DNA from: an uncultured Eubacteriales bacterium
GTDB lineage: Bacteria; Bacillota; Clostridia; Christensenellales; CAG-138
Reading direction: 5' to 3'
DNA length: 64,000 nt
Assembly: GCA_900540495.1 (NCBI GenBank)
Contig: UQGA01000002.1
Coordinates: 105,704-169,703 of the forward strand
This document shows, in pieces, positions 55,650 through 63,484 of the stretch. The position numbers were made by a program, and so were the translations under genes. The notes under the pieces were generated by a model. The model did no database searches and was not told where the DNA came from. It worked only from the letters and a program-made list of their open reading frames with translations. How positions within the stretch are numbered: the stretch's first letter is position 1; the number at the start of each line of letters is the position of its first letter.

Positions 55650-56474
55650 ATGTGGTGGATTGTCGCCCTGATTGCCGTGGCGGCCGCCGGGCTGCTGTTC
55701 TGCATCCTGCCGGCGCGTGCGGCGGACGCGCAGCGCGCGCCGCTTGCGGGGCGCACGTATGCCCACCGGGGCCTGTACGCCGCAGACCAGAGCGTGCCGG
55801 AGAATTCGCTGCCGGCGTTTCGCGCCGCCGTTGCGGCCGGGTATGGCGTGGAACTGGACGTGCAGCTTACGCGCGACGGGCGCGTGGTCGTGTTTCACGA
55901 CGACACGCTGCTGCGCGCCTGCGGCGTGGACGCGCGCGTGGATGCGTTTTCCTTTGACGAGTTGACGGCGCAGATGCGCCTGTTCGGCACGCAGGAGCGC
56001 ATTCCACTGTTCGGCGAGGTGCTCGAAGTGCTGGGCGGCCGGGTGCCGGTCATCGTCGAACTCAAGACCGGCGGCGACAAGTACGGCCTGTGTCAACGCA
56101 CGCTGTCGCTGCTGGAGGGGTACGGCGGCCCGTACTGTGTGGAGAGCTTCGACCCGTACCTTGTGCGCTGGTTCGCCCGCCATGCGCCGCATATCGTGCG
56201 GGGGCAGCTATCCGAGCAGATGCGCTTTTCCCGCCCGTCGCTCGGGCTGTTTCGCTCGTTGCTGCTGAGCCGCACGCTGTCAAACTTTGCCGCTCGCCCG
56301 CATTTTATCGCCTATCGCGTGGGGCCGTTGCCATGGCCCGTCCGTCTTGCGGCCGCGTGCGGCGCGATGCTGGTCGTGTGGACGGCGCGGCCGGACAACG
56401 GCGAAGAGACCGCCTTTGAGCGCGCGTACGACGCGATCATCTTCGAGCATTACCGGCCGCCGGTGCGTTACTGA
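55650..56474 (+). CDS. Glycerophosphodiester phosphodiesterase
   Basis: A 274-residue GDPD-family enzyme with an N-terminal signal anchor (residues 1-22). The TIM barrel shows TYAHRGLYAADQSVPENSLPAF with the catalytic His and metal Glu, VELDVQLTRDGRVVVFHDDTLLR with Glu, Asp and the second His, VPVIVELKTG and the C-terminal VVWTARPDNGEE. It hydrolyses glycerophosphodiesters to glycerol-3-phosphate. GGAGGTG lies 7 nt upstream of the ATG. The last 7 bases overlap the convergent small gene. Confidence 0.92.
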   Translation: MWWIVALIAVAAAGLLFCILPARAADAQRAPLAGRTYAHRGLYAADQSVPENSLPAFRAAVAAGYGVELDVQLTRDGRVVVFHDDTLLRACGVDARVDAFSFDELTAQMRLFGTQERIPLFGEVLEVLGGRVPVIVELKTGGDKYGLCQRTLSLLEGYGGPYCVESFDPYLVRWFARHAPHIVRGQLSEQMRFSRPSLGLFRSLLLSRTLSNFAARPHFIAYRVGPLPWPVRLAAACGAMLVVWTARPDNGEETAFERAYDAIIFEHYRPPVRY

Positions 56475-56710
56475 TCGCCCGGCAGTCCGAGCTGCCGGAG
56501 CACGGCGGCCAGCTTTTCCCGCTGCGCGCCGGTGAGCATCGGGGCAAGTTCCGACGCGAAGGCGCGCATGTCCGCGCGTTCCTGCGCGTTCATGCCCTGC
56601 AGTGCGCCGAGCAGCTCCTGCTCGCTCTTGCCGCTGTATGCGTCCACCAGTTCCTGTACCGACGGCTCGGCCGCCGGTCTTTTTTTCATATTTTTTAGGC
56701 TGCGCTTCAT
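56468..56710 (-). CDS. Small helical protein of unknown function
   Basis: An 80-residue soluble protein, basic at the N-terminus (MKRSLKNMKKRPA) and then predominantly helical: SVQELVDAYSGKSEQELLGAL and MLTGAQREKLAAVLRQLGLPG. No signal peptide and no family I recognise. The ATG at 56710 has GGATAGGG close upstream. Its end overlaps the GDPD gene end by 7 bp. It is divergent from another short helical protein with similar composition, suggesting a related pair. Confidence 0.65.
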   Translation of the reverse strand: MKRSLKNMKKRPAAEPSVQELVDAYSGKSEQELLGALQGMNAQERADMRAFASELAPMLTGAQREKLAAVLRQLGLPGDQ

Positions 56711-56813
56711 GCCCTATCCTATGCGGACGGCCCGGAAAAGTTGCGGCAGTCCCGGCGCGGCGCACAACATCCGCCGCCCGGCGCATACAATAGCGGTAGA
56801 AGGGGGTGGAGGC

Positions 56814-57212
56814 ATGCAGCGATATATGCCCGGCAGACTGCCGCAGAACAACGGGGAATGGCCCGGCGGGCCCGCGCAGCAGCGGCTCTCGCCGCTTCAG
56901 GCGGCGGTGGCGCTCGGGGAACACGTGCGCACGGAGCACGGGCGCGCCGGCGTACAGCGGCTCGTCGCTGCGCTTTCTCCCCTGCTGCCCGGCGACGTGC
57001 TGGAACAGGCGGCCCGCCAGCTCGGCGTGTCGCCGCCGGCCCGCGCGGCGCAGGAGCCATCCGGGCAGGGCGGCGGGGCAGGCATGGGCGGATCGGGCAT
57101 GGAGCAGATGTTGACGCTGATGCAGGCGCTGCAAAAGGGCCGGGACGGCCTCGACCCGAAGCTGCTCATGCAGCTGATGCAGGCCCGGGGGATGCAGCAT
57201 CCCGCTGAGTAG
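56814..57212 (+). CDS. Small helical protein of unknown function, divergent partner of the preceding gene
   Basis: A 132-residue protein: Pro/Gly-rich N-terminus (MQRYMPGRLPQNNGEWPGG), a helical domain with LSPLQAAVALGEHVRTEHGRA and GDVLEQAARQLGVSP, a Gly/Ser-Gln linker (QGGGAGMGGSG) and a methionine-rich C-terminal helix region (MLTLMQALQKGRDGLDPKLLMQLMQARG). No known family recognised. GGGGGTGGAGGC precedes the ATG. The 103-bp gap to the opposite small gene holds a TACAAT element near 56786 but no good -35. Confidence 0.6.
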   Translation: MQRYMPGRLPQNNGEWPGGPAQQRLSPLQAAVALGEHVRTEHGRAGVQRLVAALSPLLPGDVLEQAARQLGVSPPARAAQEPSGQGGGAGMGGSGMEQMLTLMQALQKGRDGLDPKLLMQLMQARGMQHPAE

Positions 57213-57245
57213 CGGGCGCAGCGAATCCGCCTGCAGGCGGCGTGC

Positions 57246-57274
57246 AAAAGGGGCGCTTCCGATGGAGGCGCCCC
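57246..57274 (-). terminator. Terminator of hpf
   Basis: Stem 57250-57256 with 57268-57274, with a further three internal pairs (TCC/GGA), followed on the minus strand by TTTTGC. Confidence 0.75.
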
Positions 57275-57324
57275 GTGGCCGTTGCCGGACATTTGACGCG
57301 GCGCGCAGCGCCGCGGGAGAGCGT

Positions 57325-57864
57325 TCAGTTTTCCGGCTCGATCAGGCCGTAATTGCCGTCCTTGCGCTTGTAGAGCACGTTGATGGCGTTTGTTTCCGCG
57401 TTCAGGAACACGTAGAACGAGTGGCTCAGCAACTCCGCCTGCAACATGGCTTCCTGTTCGTCCATCGGCTTGATGTTGAAGCGTTTGACACGGACGATGC
57501 GCGGGCCGTCCTCCTCGTCGAACTCGTCGTAGGAGCTGCTGTAGAGCGGCTGTTCGTATTTGAACGCGCCGCTGCGCAGGCTCTTCTCAAGCCGGGTACG
57601 ATGCCGCAGAATCTGTTTTTCCAGCTTGTCGAGCACGTTGTCGATGGAGGCGTACATGTCGCCGGTCACCTCTTCGGCGCGGATGAGTCCGCCGTCGTAC
57701 GGGATGGTCACCTCAACGATGTGCCGGTTGCGCTCCACGGAAAGCGTGACCTGTACCACCGTATCCTGCGGGAAATACCGCTCCAGCTTGGAGACCTTCT
57801 TTTCCACCAGTTCGCGGAGGTAGTCGGAGATTTCGAGATTCTTTGCCGAGATAGAAATGCGCAT
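57325..57864 (-). CDS. hpf: Ribosome hibernation-promoting factor, long form
   Basis: A 179-residue protein. The N-domain MRISISAKNLEISDYLRELVEKKVSKLERYF is typical of the S30AE/YfiA fold. An acidic linker (SYDEFDEEDGPRIV) and the C-terminal dimerisation domain follow: RVKRFNIKPMDEQEAMLQAELLSHSFYVFLNAET, then INVLYKRKDGNYGLIEP. Long Hpf dimerises 70S ribosomes into 100S particles in stationary phase. GGGAGAGAG precedes the ATG. A 7-3-7 inverted repeat overlaps its promoter. Confidence 0.96.
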   Translation of the reverse strand: MRISISAKNLEISDYLRELVEKKVSKLERYFPQDTVVQVTLSVERNRHIVEVTIPYDGGLIRAEEVTGDMYASIDNVLDKLEKQILRHRTRLEKSLRSGAFKYEQPLYSSSYDEFDEEDGPRIVRVKRFNIKPMDEQEAMLQAELLSHSFYVFLNAETNAINVLYKRKDGNYGLIEPEN

Positions 57865-57894
57865 TTTACTCTCTCCCTTTTGACGCAGATTTCG

Positions 57895-57917
57895 ATATGA
57901 CAGCGTCATATAGTATA
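57895..57917 (-). promoter_or_regulatory. hpf promoter -10 box with perfect inverted repeat
   Basis: Minus-strand -10 TATACT (57912-57917). Directly downstream, over the transcription start, is ATATGAC-AGC-GTCATAT (plus-strand order, 57895-57911), a perfect 7-3-7 inverted repeat and likely operator. No good -35 is present. Confidence 0.55.
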
Positions 57918-58260
57918 TTCTATCCCGGCGGGGCGTTTCCCTGCCGCTGTTTACAGTTTCCTCATGGTTCTCCACAGGAAGTTCACTTTCTATCCATTGT
58001 AAGGACAAGACCATGTTGTATCTTATATGCAGAGCAGAGAACGAGAGAACAACTACCCCAATGATTACCTCCCATCCCATCCCAGGGCGAAGGCCTCCGC
58101 AGAAGCGGAGGCCTTCGCCCTGTTTGTGCCGTGCCGTCGGGGGACGGAGGGGCAACGGCGGGATGGCCGGCGGGGAATGCGGCCCGCCCGGAGAACGGGT
58201 TTGCCGGCGGCGACAGGCGCAGGGCGCGTTCGCCTGCGCGCCGCCGCCCATGCGGGCCGC

Positions 58261-58857
58261 CTACCGGCAGCGGCGATTGCGGCAGCGGCAGGCGCAGGCC
58301 GGGGCGCTCAGGTTCTGCAGAATGTCGAGGCACTCGCCGAAACGCTGATAGTGTACGATCTCGCGCTCGCGCAGGAAGAACAACGGCTCGATGACCTGCT
58401 CGTTGGCCGTCATGTTCATCAGGTGCTCATAGGTGGCGCGGGCCTTCTGCTCGGCCGCCATGTCCTCGGAAATATCCGCGATCGGATCGCCTGTACACTG
58501 GATGTAGGACGCCGTAAACGGCACGCCGCTCGGGTCGACCGGGAACACGCCGTGGCTGTGCACGACATAGTAGCCGTCCAGCCCGGCCGCTTTCAGCTCT
58601 TCGCAGGTGGCGCCCTGCATGCACTGATGGATCATCGTCCCGATCATCTCCCAGTGGGCGAGCTCTTCGGTGCCGATGTCGTTGAGCGTGGCGCGGATGC
58701 GGTCATCCGGCATGGAGAAGCGCTGCGTCAGATAGCGGAGCGCCGCGCCCAGCTCGGAATCGGGGCCGCCGTATTGCGCCATGAGCAGCTTTGCCATCTT
58801 GAGATCCGGCTTGGTGATATTGACCGGATATTCCAACCTTTTTTCATAGATCCACAT
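58261..58857 (-). CDS. cotJC: Spore coat protein CotJC (manganese catalase family)
   Basis: A 198-residue member of the manganese catalase/ferritin-like family. It begins MWIYEKRLEYPVNITKPD, the CotJC hallmark. Metal ligands are in ELGAALRYLTQRF, the IGTEELAHWEMI helix (Glu and His) and the later EQKARATYEHLM and EREIVHYQRFGE helices. The last 15 residues are an Arg/Cys tail (APACACRCRNRRCR), odd for the family. Expected to sit in the spore coat inner layer. Third gene of cotJABC; it starts 12 bp after cotJB. Confidence 0.93.
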   Translation of the reverse strand: MWIYEKRLEYPVNITKPDLKMAKLLMAQYGGPDSELGAALRYLTQRFSMPDDRIRATLNDIGTEELAHWEMIGTMIHQCMQGATCEELKAAGLDGYYVVHSHGVFPVDPSGVPFTASYIQCTGDPIADISEDMAAEQKARATYEHLMNMTANEQVIEPLFFLREREIVHYQRFGECLDILQNLSAPACACRCRNRRCR

Positions 58858-58869
58858 AAGCCGCCCTCC

Positions 58870-59118
58870 TCACAGTTCCCAAGGCCATTTCTGGTAGACC
58901 CAGCTTCCGGCGTCCGTTGCGGACTGGCCGAAGTTCAGCAGCGGGCCGTACTGTTGTTCATACCGCCCGATCAGCTGCTGCAGCTTCAGCGCGTAGGCCA
59001 GATAGTCTGCCTTGGCGGTCGCGTCGTCGGGGTGCGTGTCGAGATAGAGCCGCAGCTCCACGCAGGCAAAGCGTGCCTCGCCGATCTTTTCCAGCAGGCT
59101 CTGTTCCAGCGCGTCCAT
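58870..59118 (-). CDS. cotJB: Spore coat protein CotJB
   Basis: An 82-residue helical protein with LLEKIGEARFACVELRLYLDTHPDD near the start and the ending YGPLLNFGQSATDAGSWVYQKWPWE that is diagnostic of CotJB. Normal length. It overlaps the cotJA stop by one base (TGATG). In Bacillus all three CotJ proteins are made in the mother cell under sigma-E. Confidence 0.94.
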   Translation of the reverse strand: MDALEQSLLEKIGEARFACVELRLYLDTHPDDATAKADYLAYALKLQQLIGRYEQQYGPLLNFGQSATDAGSWVYQKWPWEL

Positions 59119-59390
59119 CAGCAGCACCCCCTTGTGGTATAATCGCTGGCCAGTTCGGGAAACAGCGTGCCCCGCCGCAGCGCCTCGTTCGGGCAATAGC
59201 CGGCCCGGTATTCCTGTACCGGGAAATAGACCATCGCCAGCGCACAGCCGCCGACCTCCTCTGCCGCGGCACAGCCCGCTTCGCCGACGTTGCCGGCCAC
59301 GACGATGTTGTCCGCGGCAAGCGGGTCCACCGCGGGCACGCTGCTGGTGAAGCAGCACGTATCGCCCGCGGAGTACGTATTTTGCACCAT
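59118..59390 (-). CDS. cotJA: Spore coat-associated protein CotJA
   Basis: A 90-residue protein. The CotJA core is recognised by LAMVYFPVQEYRAGYCPNEALRRGTLFPELASDY near the end. A cysteine-containing N-terminal extension (TCCF, EAGCAAAEEVGGCAL) and a terminal CC are additions not usual in the Bacillus protein. GGGGAGG is upstream of the ATG. Confidence 0.92.
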   Translation of the reverse strand: MVQNTYSAGDTCCFTSSVPAVDPLAADNIVVAGNVGEAGCAAAEEVGGCALAMVYFPVQEYRAGYCPNEALRRGTLFPELASDYTTRGCC

Positions 59391-60051
59391 AAGATCATCC
59401 TCCCCTTGTGTGATGCGAGTTTACTGCATACTATGACCCGTCGGGAAAATGCGTGCCGTGCGGCGGAAGGGTCGGCGGCGGCCCGCGCACATGCGCCGCA
59501 GCCCCTCCGAACCCTGCCGTTTCGCGGCGCCTGCGCCGTGCGCCGGGGTTGTCGCGCTGCCCGCCGGCGTCTTTGCCGAGCCGGTCCCGTCCGCATTCCG
59601 GCGCCAGACGTTTGCCTCAGCTCCCCGATGAGAGGCTGCACGGCCGGCGATGGCCCGCCAACCCGCCTGCCGCCGGCAGATATGCAACCGGGGAATGGAT
59701 ACATCATATGATTCTATGCTAATGGTCAAAAAAATAATTGATATGATAAACAAAACAGTTAAAATGGCGCAGGGAATCGGCAAGATCCCACAGATAGTGA
59801 TTGCAATATCAGCATATTGTGCTATAATAGTTGCAACGGGAAGTCATACGGTTTCATCATCCCCGTATGGCCGGAAAGGTTTCCCGCCGTTTGCCGGGGC
59901 TGCCCCGGCGACTTACCGCGATGCCGTGACGTCCATTGACCCGCCCGGGCTGGCTTTGGAAACGAGCGGCTGACAGACTTTCGTATCACCGCTGCCTTTG
60001 GCAGCGGGCGCCGTAGGCATGCCGTCTGGTCGGGGGAATGGGGAAAGCGCA
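59391..60051 (+). promoter_or_regulatory. 661-bp non-coding region with two promoters and long leader of the glycan cluster
   Basis: No credible gene. 59430-59690 is GC-rich and featureless apart from the cotJ promoter. 59700-59830 is AT-rich and carries TTGATA-N16-TAAAAT (59738-59765) and TTGCAA-N16-TATAAT (59801-59828, extended TGC). The inferred leader of about 217 nt before the NusG-like gene contains a strong GC hairpin (59893-59909). Long leaders with a hairpin are where LoaP-type factors load. Confidence 0.6.
59408..59437 (-). promoter_or_regulatory. Possible sigma-E promoter of cotJABC
   Basis: Minus strand GTCATAGT (59430-59437) matches the sigma-E -35 consensus well; 14 bp later CATCACAC (59408-59415) matches the -10 CATACAAT only in part. 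The match is incomplete, so the assignment leans on the conserved sigma-E control of cotJ. Confidence 0.35.
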
Positions 60052-60567
60052 TTGCCTTACTATTGTCTCTTTTGTAAAACCGGATATGAACAGAAGGTTG
60101 CCCGGCGGATGGAATGCGCCGGGTATGAGGCCATAGCGCCCCTTGCCGAGCGATGGACGAAGGTTGGCGATGCGGTGCGGAAAAAGACCGGCAGCCTCAT
60201 CGACGGATATGTGTTTCTCGGCGCGCAGGCCGAACCGGACTGGATTGCGATTGCCAAGGACCGGGATGTCCTTCGCGTGCTGCAGTACGATGGCGGCGAG
60301 CGCGCCCTCCGGGGGGAGGACCTCGCGTTTGTCGAGTGGCTCCGGCATTATGAGGGCTTAATCGAAATATCCAGGGTGATCCGCGAGGGTACGAAGATCC
60401 GCTTTGTGGGCGGCCCGCTTGCGGATTTTGACGGACAGGTGTTGCGCGTGAACAAGAATCGCCGGCAGGTGCTCCTTTCGATTGGGAGCGGGGAAGGGTT
60501 GTTGCGAAAGATGTGGTGCTCCATTGAATATATAGAGGAAGCCGCTTCTTTGGAGGGGCAGGAGTGA
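60052..60567 (+). CDS. LoaP/UpxY-like specialised NusG paralogue
   Basis: A 171-residue protein with the NusG layout. The N-terminal NGN domain begins PYYCLFCKTGYEQKVARRME (compare W/YyVv..tG.E) and contains LIDGYVFLGA. The C-terminal KOW domain has IREGTKIRFVGGPLADFDGQV. It is shorter and more divergent than housekeeping NusG. Paralogues at the head of long polysaccharide or antibiotic operons (LoaP, UpxY, RfaH-like) suppress premature termination there. The TTG at 60052 gives the family N-terminus and has GGGGAAAG upstream; an ATG at 60019 in frame is possible. A recombinase-like gene follows by 9 bp. Confidence 0.83.
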   Translation: MPYYCLFCKTGYEQKVARRMECAGYEAIAPLAERWTKVGDAVRKKTGSLIDGYVFLGAQAEPDWIAIAKDRDVLRVLQYDGGERALRGEDLAFVEWLRHYEGLIEISRVIREGTKIRFVGGPLADFDGQVLRVNKNRRQVLLSIGSGEGLLRKMWCSIEYIEEAASLEGQE

Positions 60568-60576
60568 GACCGGTCC

Positions 60577-61725
60577 ATGCTGACGGAACAGCAGTGTGAA
60601 AAGATTGAAAAGGGGCTGACCGCGCAGGTGGAGCCGCGCAGAGTGGCGGCCTATCTGTGCCTGCACATGGGGCTGACGCTGGCGGAGGCGGCGGCGCTGC
60701 GCGTCGGTGACATCGATTTTGAAAACGGTACGGTGTTTGTCCGCCATGCGCTTGGCAAAGTGGAGGACGGCGCTACGGCGCTGCTGCCCTGCGACGCTCC
60801 GCGCACGCTCCCCATGCCGCCGCATGTGCGCCGGTATCTGCGGCGGCACCGCGGGCTTTACGGCGACGGCGAAGAGGCGTTCCTCATGAGCGGCAGCAAA
60901 AGCGCGCCGTCGTTTTACGGCATACAGAACCTGCTGACCTCCATTTGCCGCAGGCAGGGCGTGGACAGGGCCGTTTCGGCGACCGATCTGCGCAACGCGT
61001 TTATCCGCCGCTGCATTGAAACGGGAATGGATCTGTACAGCCTGTGCGCCTATATCGGGATCAGGCATCCGGATATTCTCATTCGCAGGTTCCATCCGTA
61101 TTTCAAGGCGGATCTGGAGGCGGTTTTTGCCACGGCGCGATTTGTGGCGGATGCGGGGGACGGGCGGCGCGAGGACGGCGTATCTGCGCCAAGGCGCATG
61201 AACCTGCTGATATTGGGCGCCGGCAGCCAGGGGCCGGTCGTCAAGGAGATTGCGGAAGCGCTGGGCGTCTTTCACAGGATCGCCTTCCTCGACGACGATC
61301 CGAACAACAGGCTGGCCATCGGTTGCCTGTCCGATCTTTACGGCCTGCAGGATGAATACCCCATGGCCATTCCCAGCTTCGGCGACGGGGAGCTTCGCAG
61401 GCGGTATATGGACATTCTGGAGCGGGAGGGCTATATCGTCCCGACGCTGATCCATCCGAGCGCAACCGTCTCGCCCAGCGCGGTGATCGGCCGCTCCTCC
61501 GTGGTGGAGAGCCGGTGCAGCATTTCCGCCAATGCGGTAGTGGGGCGCGGCGCGCTGATCTCCAACGCCAGCGTGATCGGTACGGGCGCGCAGATCGGCG
61601 AGTTTGCGCACGTCGATTCCGCCACCGTGGCCAAGGACGCCGCCGTCGCGGCGTTTGCGCGCATTCCCGCCGGGATGGTCATTCCGGGCGATCCCGCCCG
61701 CCGTCCAACGCATCTTGCCGGCTGA
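60577..61725 (+). CDS. Degenerate tyrosine-recombinase domain fused to NeuD/PglD-like acyltransferase
   Basis: A 382-residue protein with two parts. Residues 1-180 resemble the catalytic domain of phage-type integrases (MGLTLAEAAALRVGDIDFEN, LPMPPHVRRYLRRHRG, ATDLRNAFIRRC, IGIRHPDILIRRFHPYF). The Arg of box I is replaced by Thr34 and HxxR reads TDLR, so recombination is doubtful; Tyr175 may align with the nucleophile. Residues 207-382 form a sugar O/N-acyltransferase: LLILGAGSQGPVVKEIA (Rossmann start), then hexapeptide repeats from about 291. The PglD/NeuD catalytic His seems replaced by Thr336. There is no frameshift: one open frame, and the junction has no strong internal start. Confidence 0.72.
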   Translation: MLTEQQCEKIEKGLTAQVEPRRVAAYLCLHMGLTLAEAAALRVGDIDFENGTVFVRHALGKVEDGATALLPCDAPRTLPMPPHVRRYLRRHRGLYGDGEEAFLMSGSKSAPSFYGIQNLLTSICRRQGVDRAVSATDLRNAFIRRCIETGMDLYSLCAYIGIRHPDILIRRFHPYFKADLEAVFATARFVADAGDGRREDGVSAPRRMNLLILGAGSQGPVVKEIAEALGVFHRIAFLDDDPNNRLAIGCLSDLYGLQDEYPMAIPSFGDGELRRRYMDILEREGYIVPTLIHPSATVSPSAVIGRSSVVESRCSISANAVVGRGALISNASVIGTGAQIGEFAHVDSATVAKDAAVAAFARIPAGMVIPGDPARRPTHLAG

Positions 61726-61897
61726 CGGGCAGGGATTGCGGCCCATTGAATCCCGAAGGCTGGCATTTTGAACGCTGGAACCGGCGGACAGAGGCGGCCG
61801 GGGCTTGCAGGATCGGAGAAGCCGGATGTAACGGCAATGGAGCGGCCATAAGCCACTGAGGCGGCGGAACCACATCTCAACGACAGGGACAAGAAGG

Positions 61898-63229
61898 ATG
61901 AACGATTTTTTAAGCGATCCCAGGTTTTCCGGTATAGAGCCATTCCCGACAAAACTTTGGCTTTCCTCGCCCACCATGCATGGCGACGAGCAGCGATGGG
62001 TGGATGAGGCGATTCGCACCAACTGGGTATCCACGGTTGGAGCAAACATCGATGCGGTGGAGCGGGAGATCGCTGCATACGTCGGCGTCAGATATGCGGT
62101 TGCCCTCTCCGCCGGTACTGCGGCGCTCCACCTGGCCACAAAGCTCGCCGGGGAGAGGCTGTACGGCCAGGCAAGGCCGGATCGTGGCACGCTGCAGGGC
62201 CGGCGGGTGTTCTGTTCGGATATGACGTTCGATGCGAGCATCAATCCCGTCGCCTATGAGAACGGCGAGGCCGTGTTCATCGATACGGAGCGCGAAACAT
62301 GGAACATGTGTCCGGAGGCATTGGAGCGGGCGTTTGCCCTGTATCCGGATGTGCGGCTGATCATCGTTGCGCATCTGTACGGCACCCCCGGCAAGATGGA
62401 GAGGATTTGCGCCATCGCAAAGGAACACGGCGCTTTGATCGTAGAAGATGCGGCGGAGTCTCTCGGCGCCAGATACCGGCTGCATGGGGAGTGGGTGGAG
62501 ACCGGCACGCTGGGCCAGTACAACTGCATTTCCTTCAACGGGAACAAGATCATAACCGGCAGCGCAGGCGGGATGTTCCTGACGGATAGCCGGGAGGATG
62601 CGGATAAGGTCCGGAAGTGGAGCACCCAGTCCCGCGAAGCCGCTCCCTGGTATCAACACGAGGAGATCGGCTACAACTACCGGATGAGCAACCTCATCGC
62701 CGGCATCGTGCGCGGGCAGATCCCCTATCTGGAGGAACATATCGCACAGAAACGGGCCATTTGGGAGCGATACGAAAAGGGCCTGGCCGGCCTGCCGGTG
62801 AGGATGAACCCATGGGATCGGGAGAATTCCCGCCCCAACTTCTGGCTGAGCTGTCTCATCATCGATGAGGATGCGATGGCCCCCATGGTCAGGGGGGAGC
62901 GGGATTATCTTTATAAGCATGAGGCCGGGAAGAGTTCGCCGCAGGAGATCCTCGATGCGCTGGCGGCGTTCCATGCGGAAGGCAGGCCGATTTGGAAGCC
63001 CATGCACATGCAGCCGATCTACCGGACGAACCCGTTTGTGACCCGGGAGGGCGTCGGGCGGGCGAGGACGAACGCCTATCTCGCCGGCGCCGCCATCGGG
63101 CAGGACGGACTGCCACTTGATGCAGGCATGGATATCTTTCACAGAGGTCTCTGCCTGCCGAGCGATAACAAGATGACGGCAGAACAGCAGGACAGGGTGA
63201 TCGAGATCATCTATCGGTGCTTTGCATAG
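61898..63229 (+). CDS. DegT/DnrJ/EryC1-type sugar aminotransferase (PglE-like)
   Basis: A 443-residue PLP enzyme. Residues are NWVSTVGANIDAVEREIA, the cofactor phosphate cup SAGTAALHLA, VEDAAESLGARY with the PLP aspartate, and SFNGNKIITG with the Schiff-base Lys217. This family converts UDP-4-keto sugars to 4-amino sugars; LegC/PglE-type members prefer UDP-2-acetamido-4-keto-2,4,6-trideoxyglucose. The C-terminal PDNKMTAEQQDRVI matches. It lies between the NeuD/PglD-like fusion and the PglC-like transferase. The 172-bp gap before it has no gene. AAGAAGG lies upstream of the ATG. Confidence 0.9.
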   Translation: MNDFLSDPRFSGIEPFPTKLWLSSPTMHGDEQRWVDEAIRTNWVSTVGANIDAVEREIAAYVGVRYAVALSAGTAALHLATKLAGERLYGQARPDRGTLQGRRVFCSDMTFDASINPVAYENGEAVFIDTERETWNMCPEALERAFALYPDVRLIIVAHLYGTPGKMERICAIAKEHGALIVEDAAESLGARYRLHGEWVETGTLGQYNCISFNGNKIITGSAGGMFLTDSREDADKVRKWSTQSREAAPWYQHEEIGYNYRMSNLIAGIVRGQIPYLEEHIAQKRAIWERYEKGLAGLPVRMNPWDRENSRPNFWLSCLIIDEDAMAPMVRGERDYLYKHEAGKSSPQEILDALAAFHAEGRPIWKPMHMQPIYRTNPFVTREGVGRARTNAYLAGAAIGQDGLPLDAGMDIFHRGLCLPSDNKMTAEQQDRVIEIIYRCFA

Positions 63230-63484
63230 GCTGCATATGCATGAAATCGCAAATAAGGCACGGCACTGGACTTTCTATCAGCATCAGTGGTTGGGTGCCG
63301 ATGCTCACGAGGAATTTTGTTGAAAAGGCAAATGAAGCGTACACATGCATGGGACATAAAAAGTGCAACCTTGCGGCGTTTGATAATTGTATCGATGTTG
63401 AAGTCATAGGGGACACTCTACTTTTTTGAACGAATTTTGATTAGTGCGGATGATAAATAATTGAGCTTTGAATAGAGGTTGGGA
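63230..63484. other. Low-GC intergenic region between aminotransferase and sugar transferase
   Basis: 255 bp, about 42% G+C against more than 60% before it. A 70-codon open frame (63217-63429) runs through it, but it lacks a binding site, overlaps the preceding gene and has no recognisable similarity, so I do not call it. It may be the scar of an earlier gene or of recombination. Confidence 0.5.

Noticed and set aside
52884..56474. A 1196-codon open frame on the plus strand running over infC, the MoaB-MoaE gene and the MFS gene before GDPD
   Set aside because: Only its last 274 codons (from 55650) have a binding site and family motifs. The rest is antisense to well-supported genes and is open because of the high G+C content.
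60577..61725. Active phage integrase or remnant of an integrated element
   Set aside because: No attachment-site repeats, excisionase or other phage genes nearby. Key catalytic residues are replaced, and the frame continues into a sugar acyltransferase.
63217..63429. 70-codon frame in the low-GC gap before the sugar transferase
   Set aside because: Overlaps the end of the aminotransferase, lacks a Shine-Dalgarno and shows no similarity I recognise.
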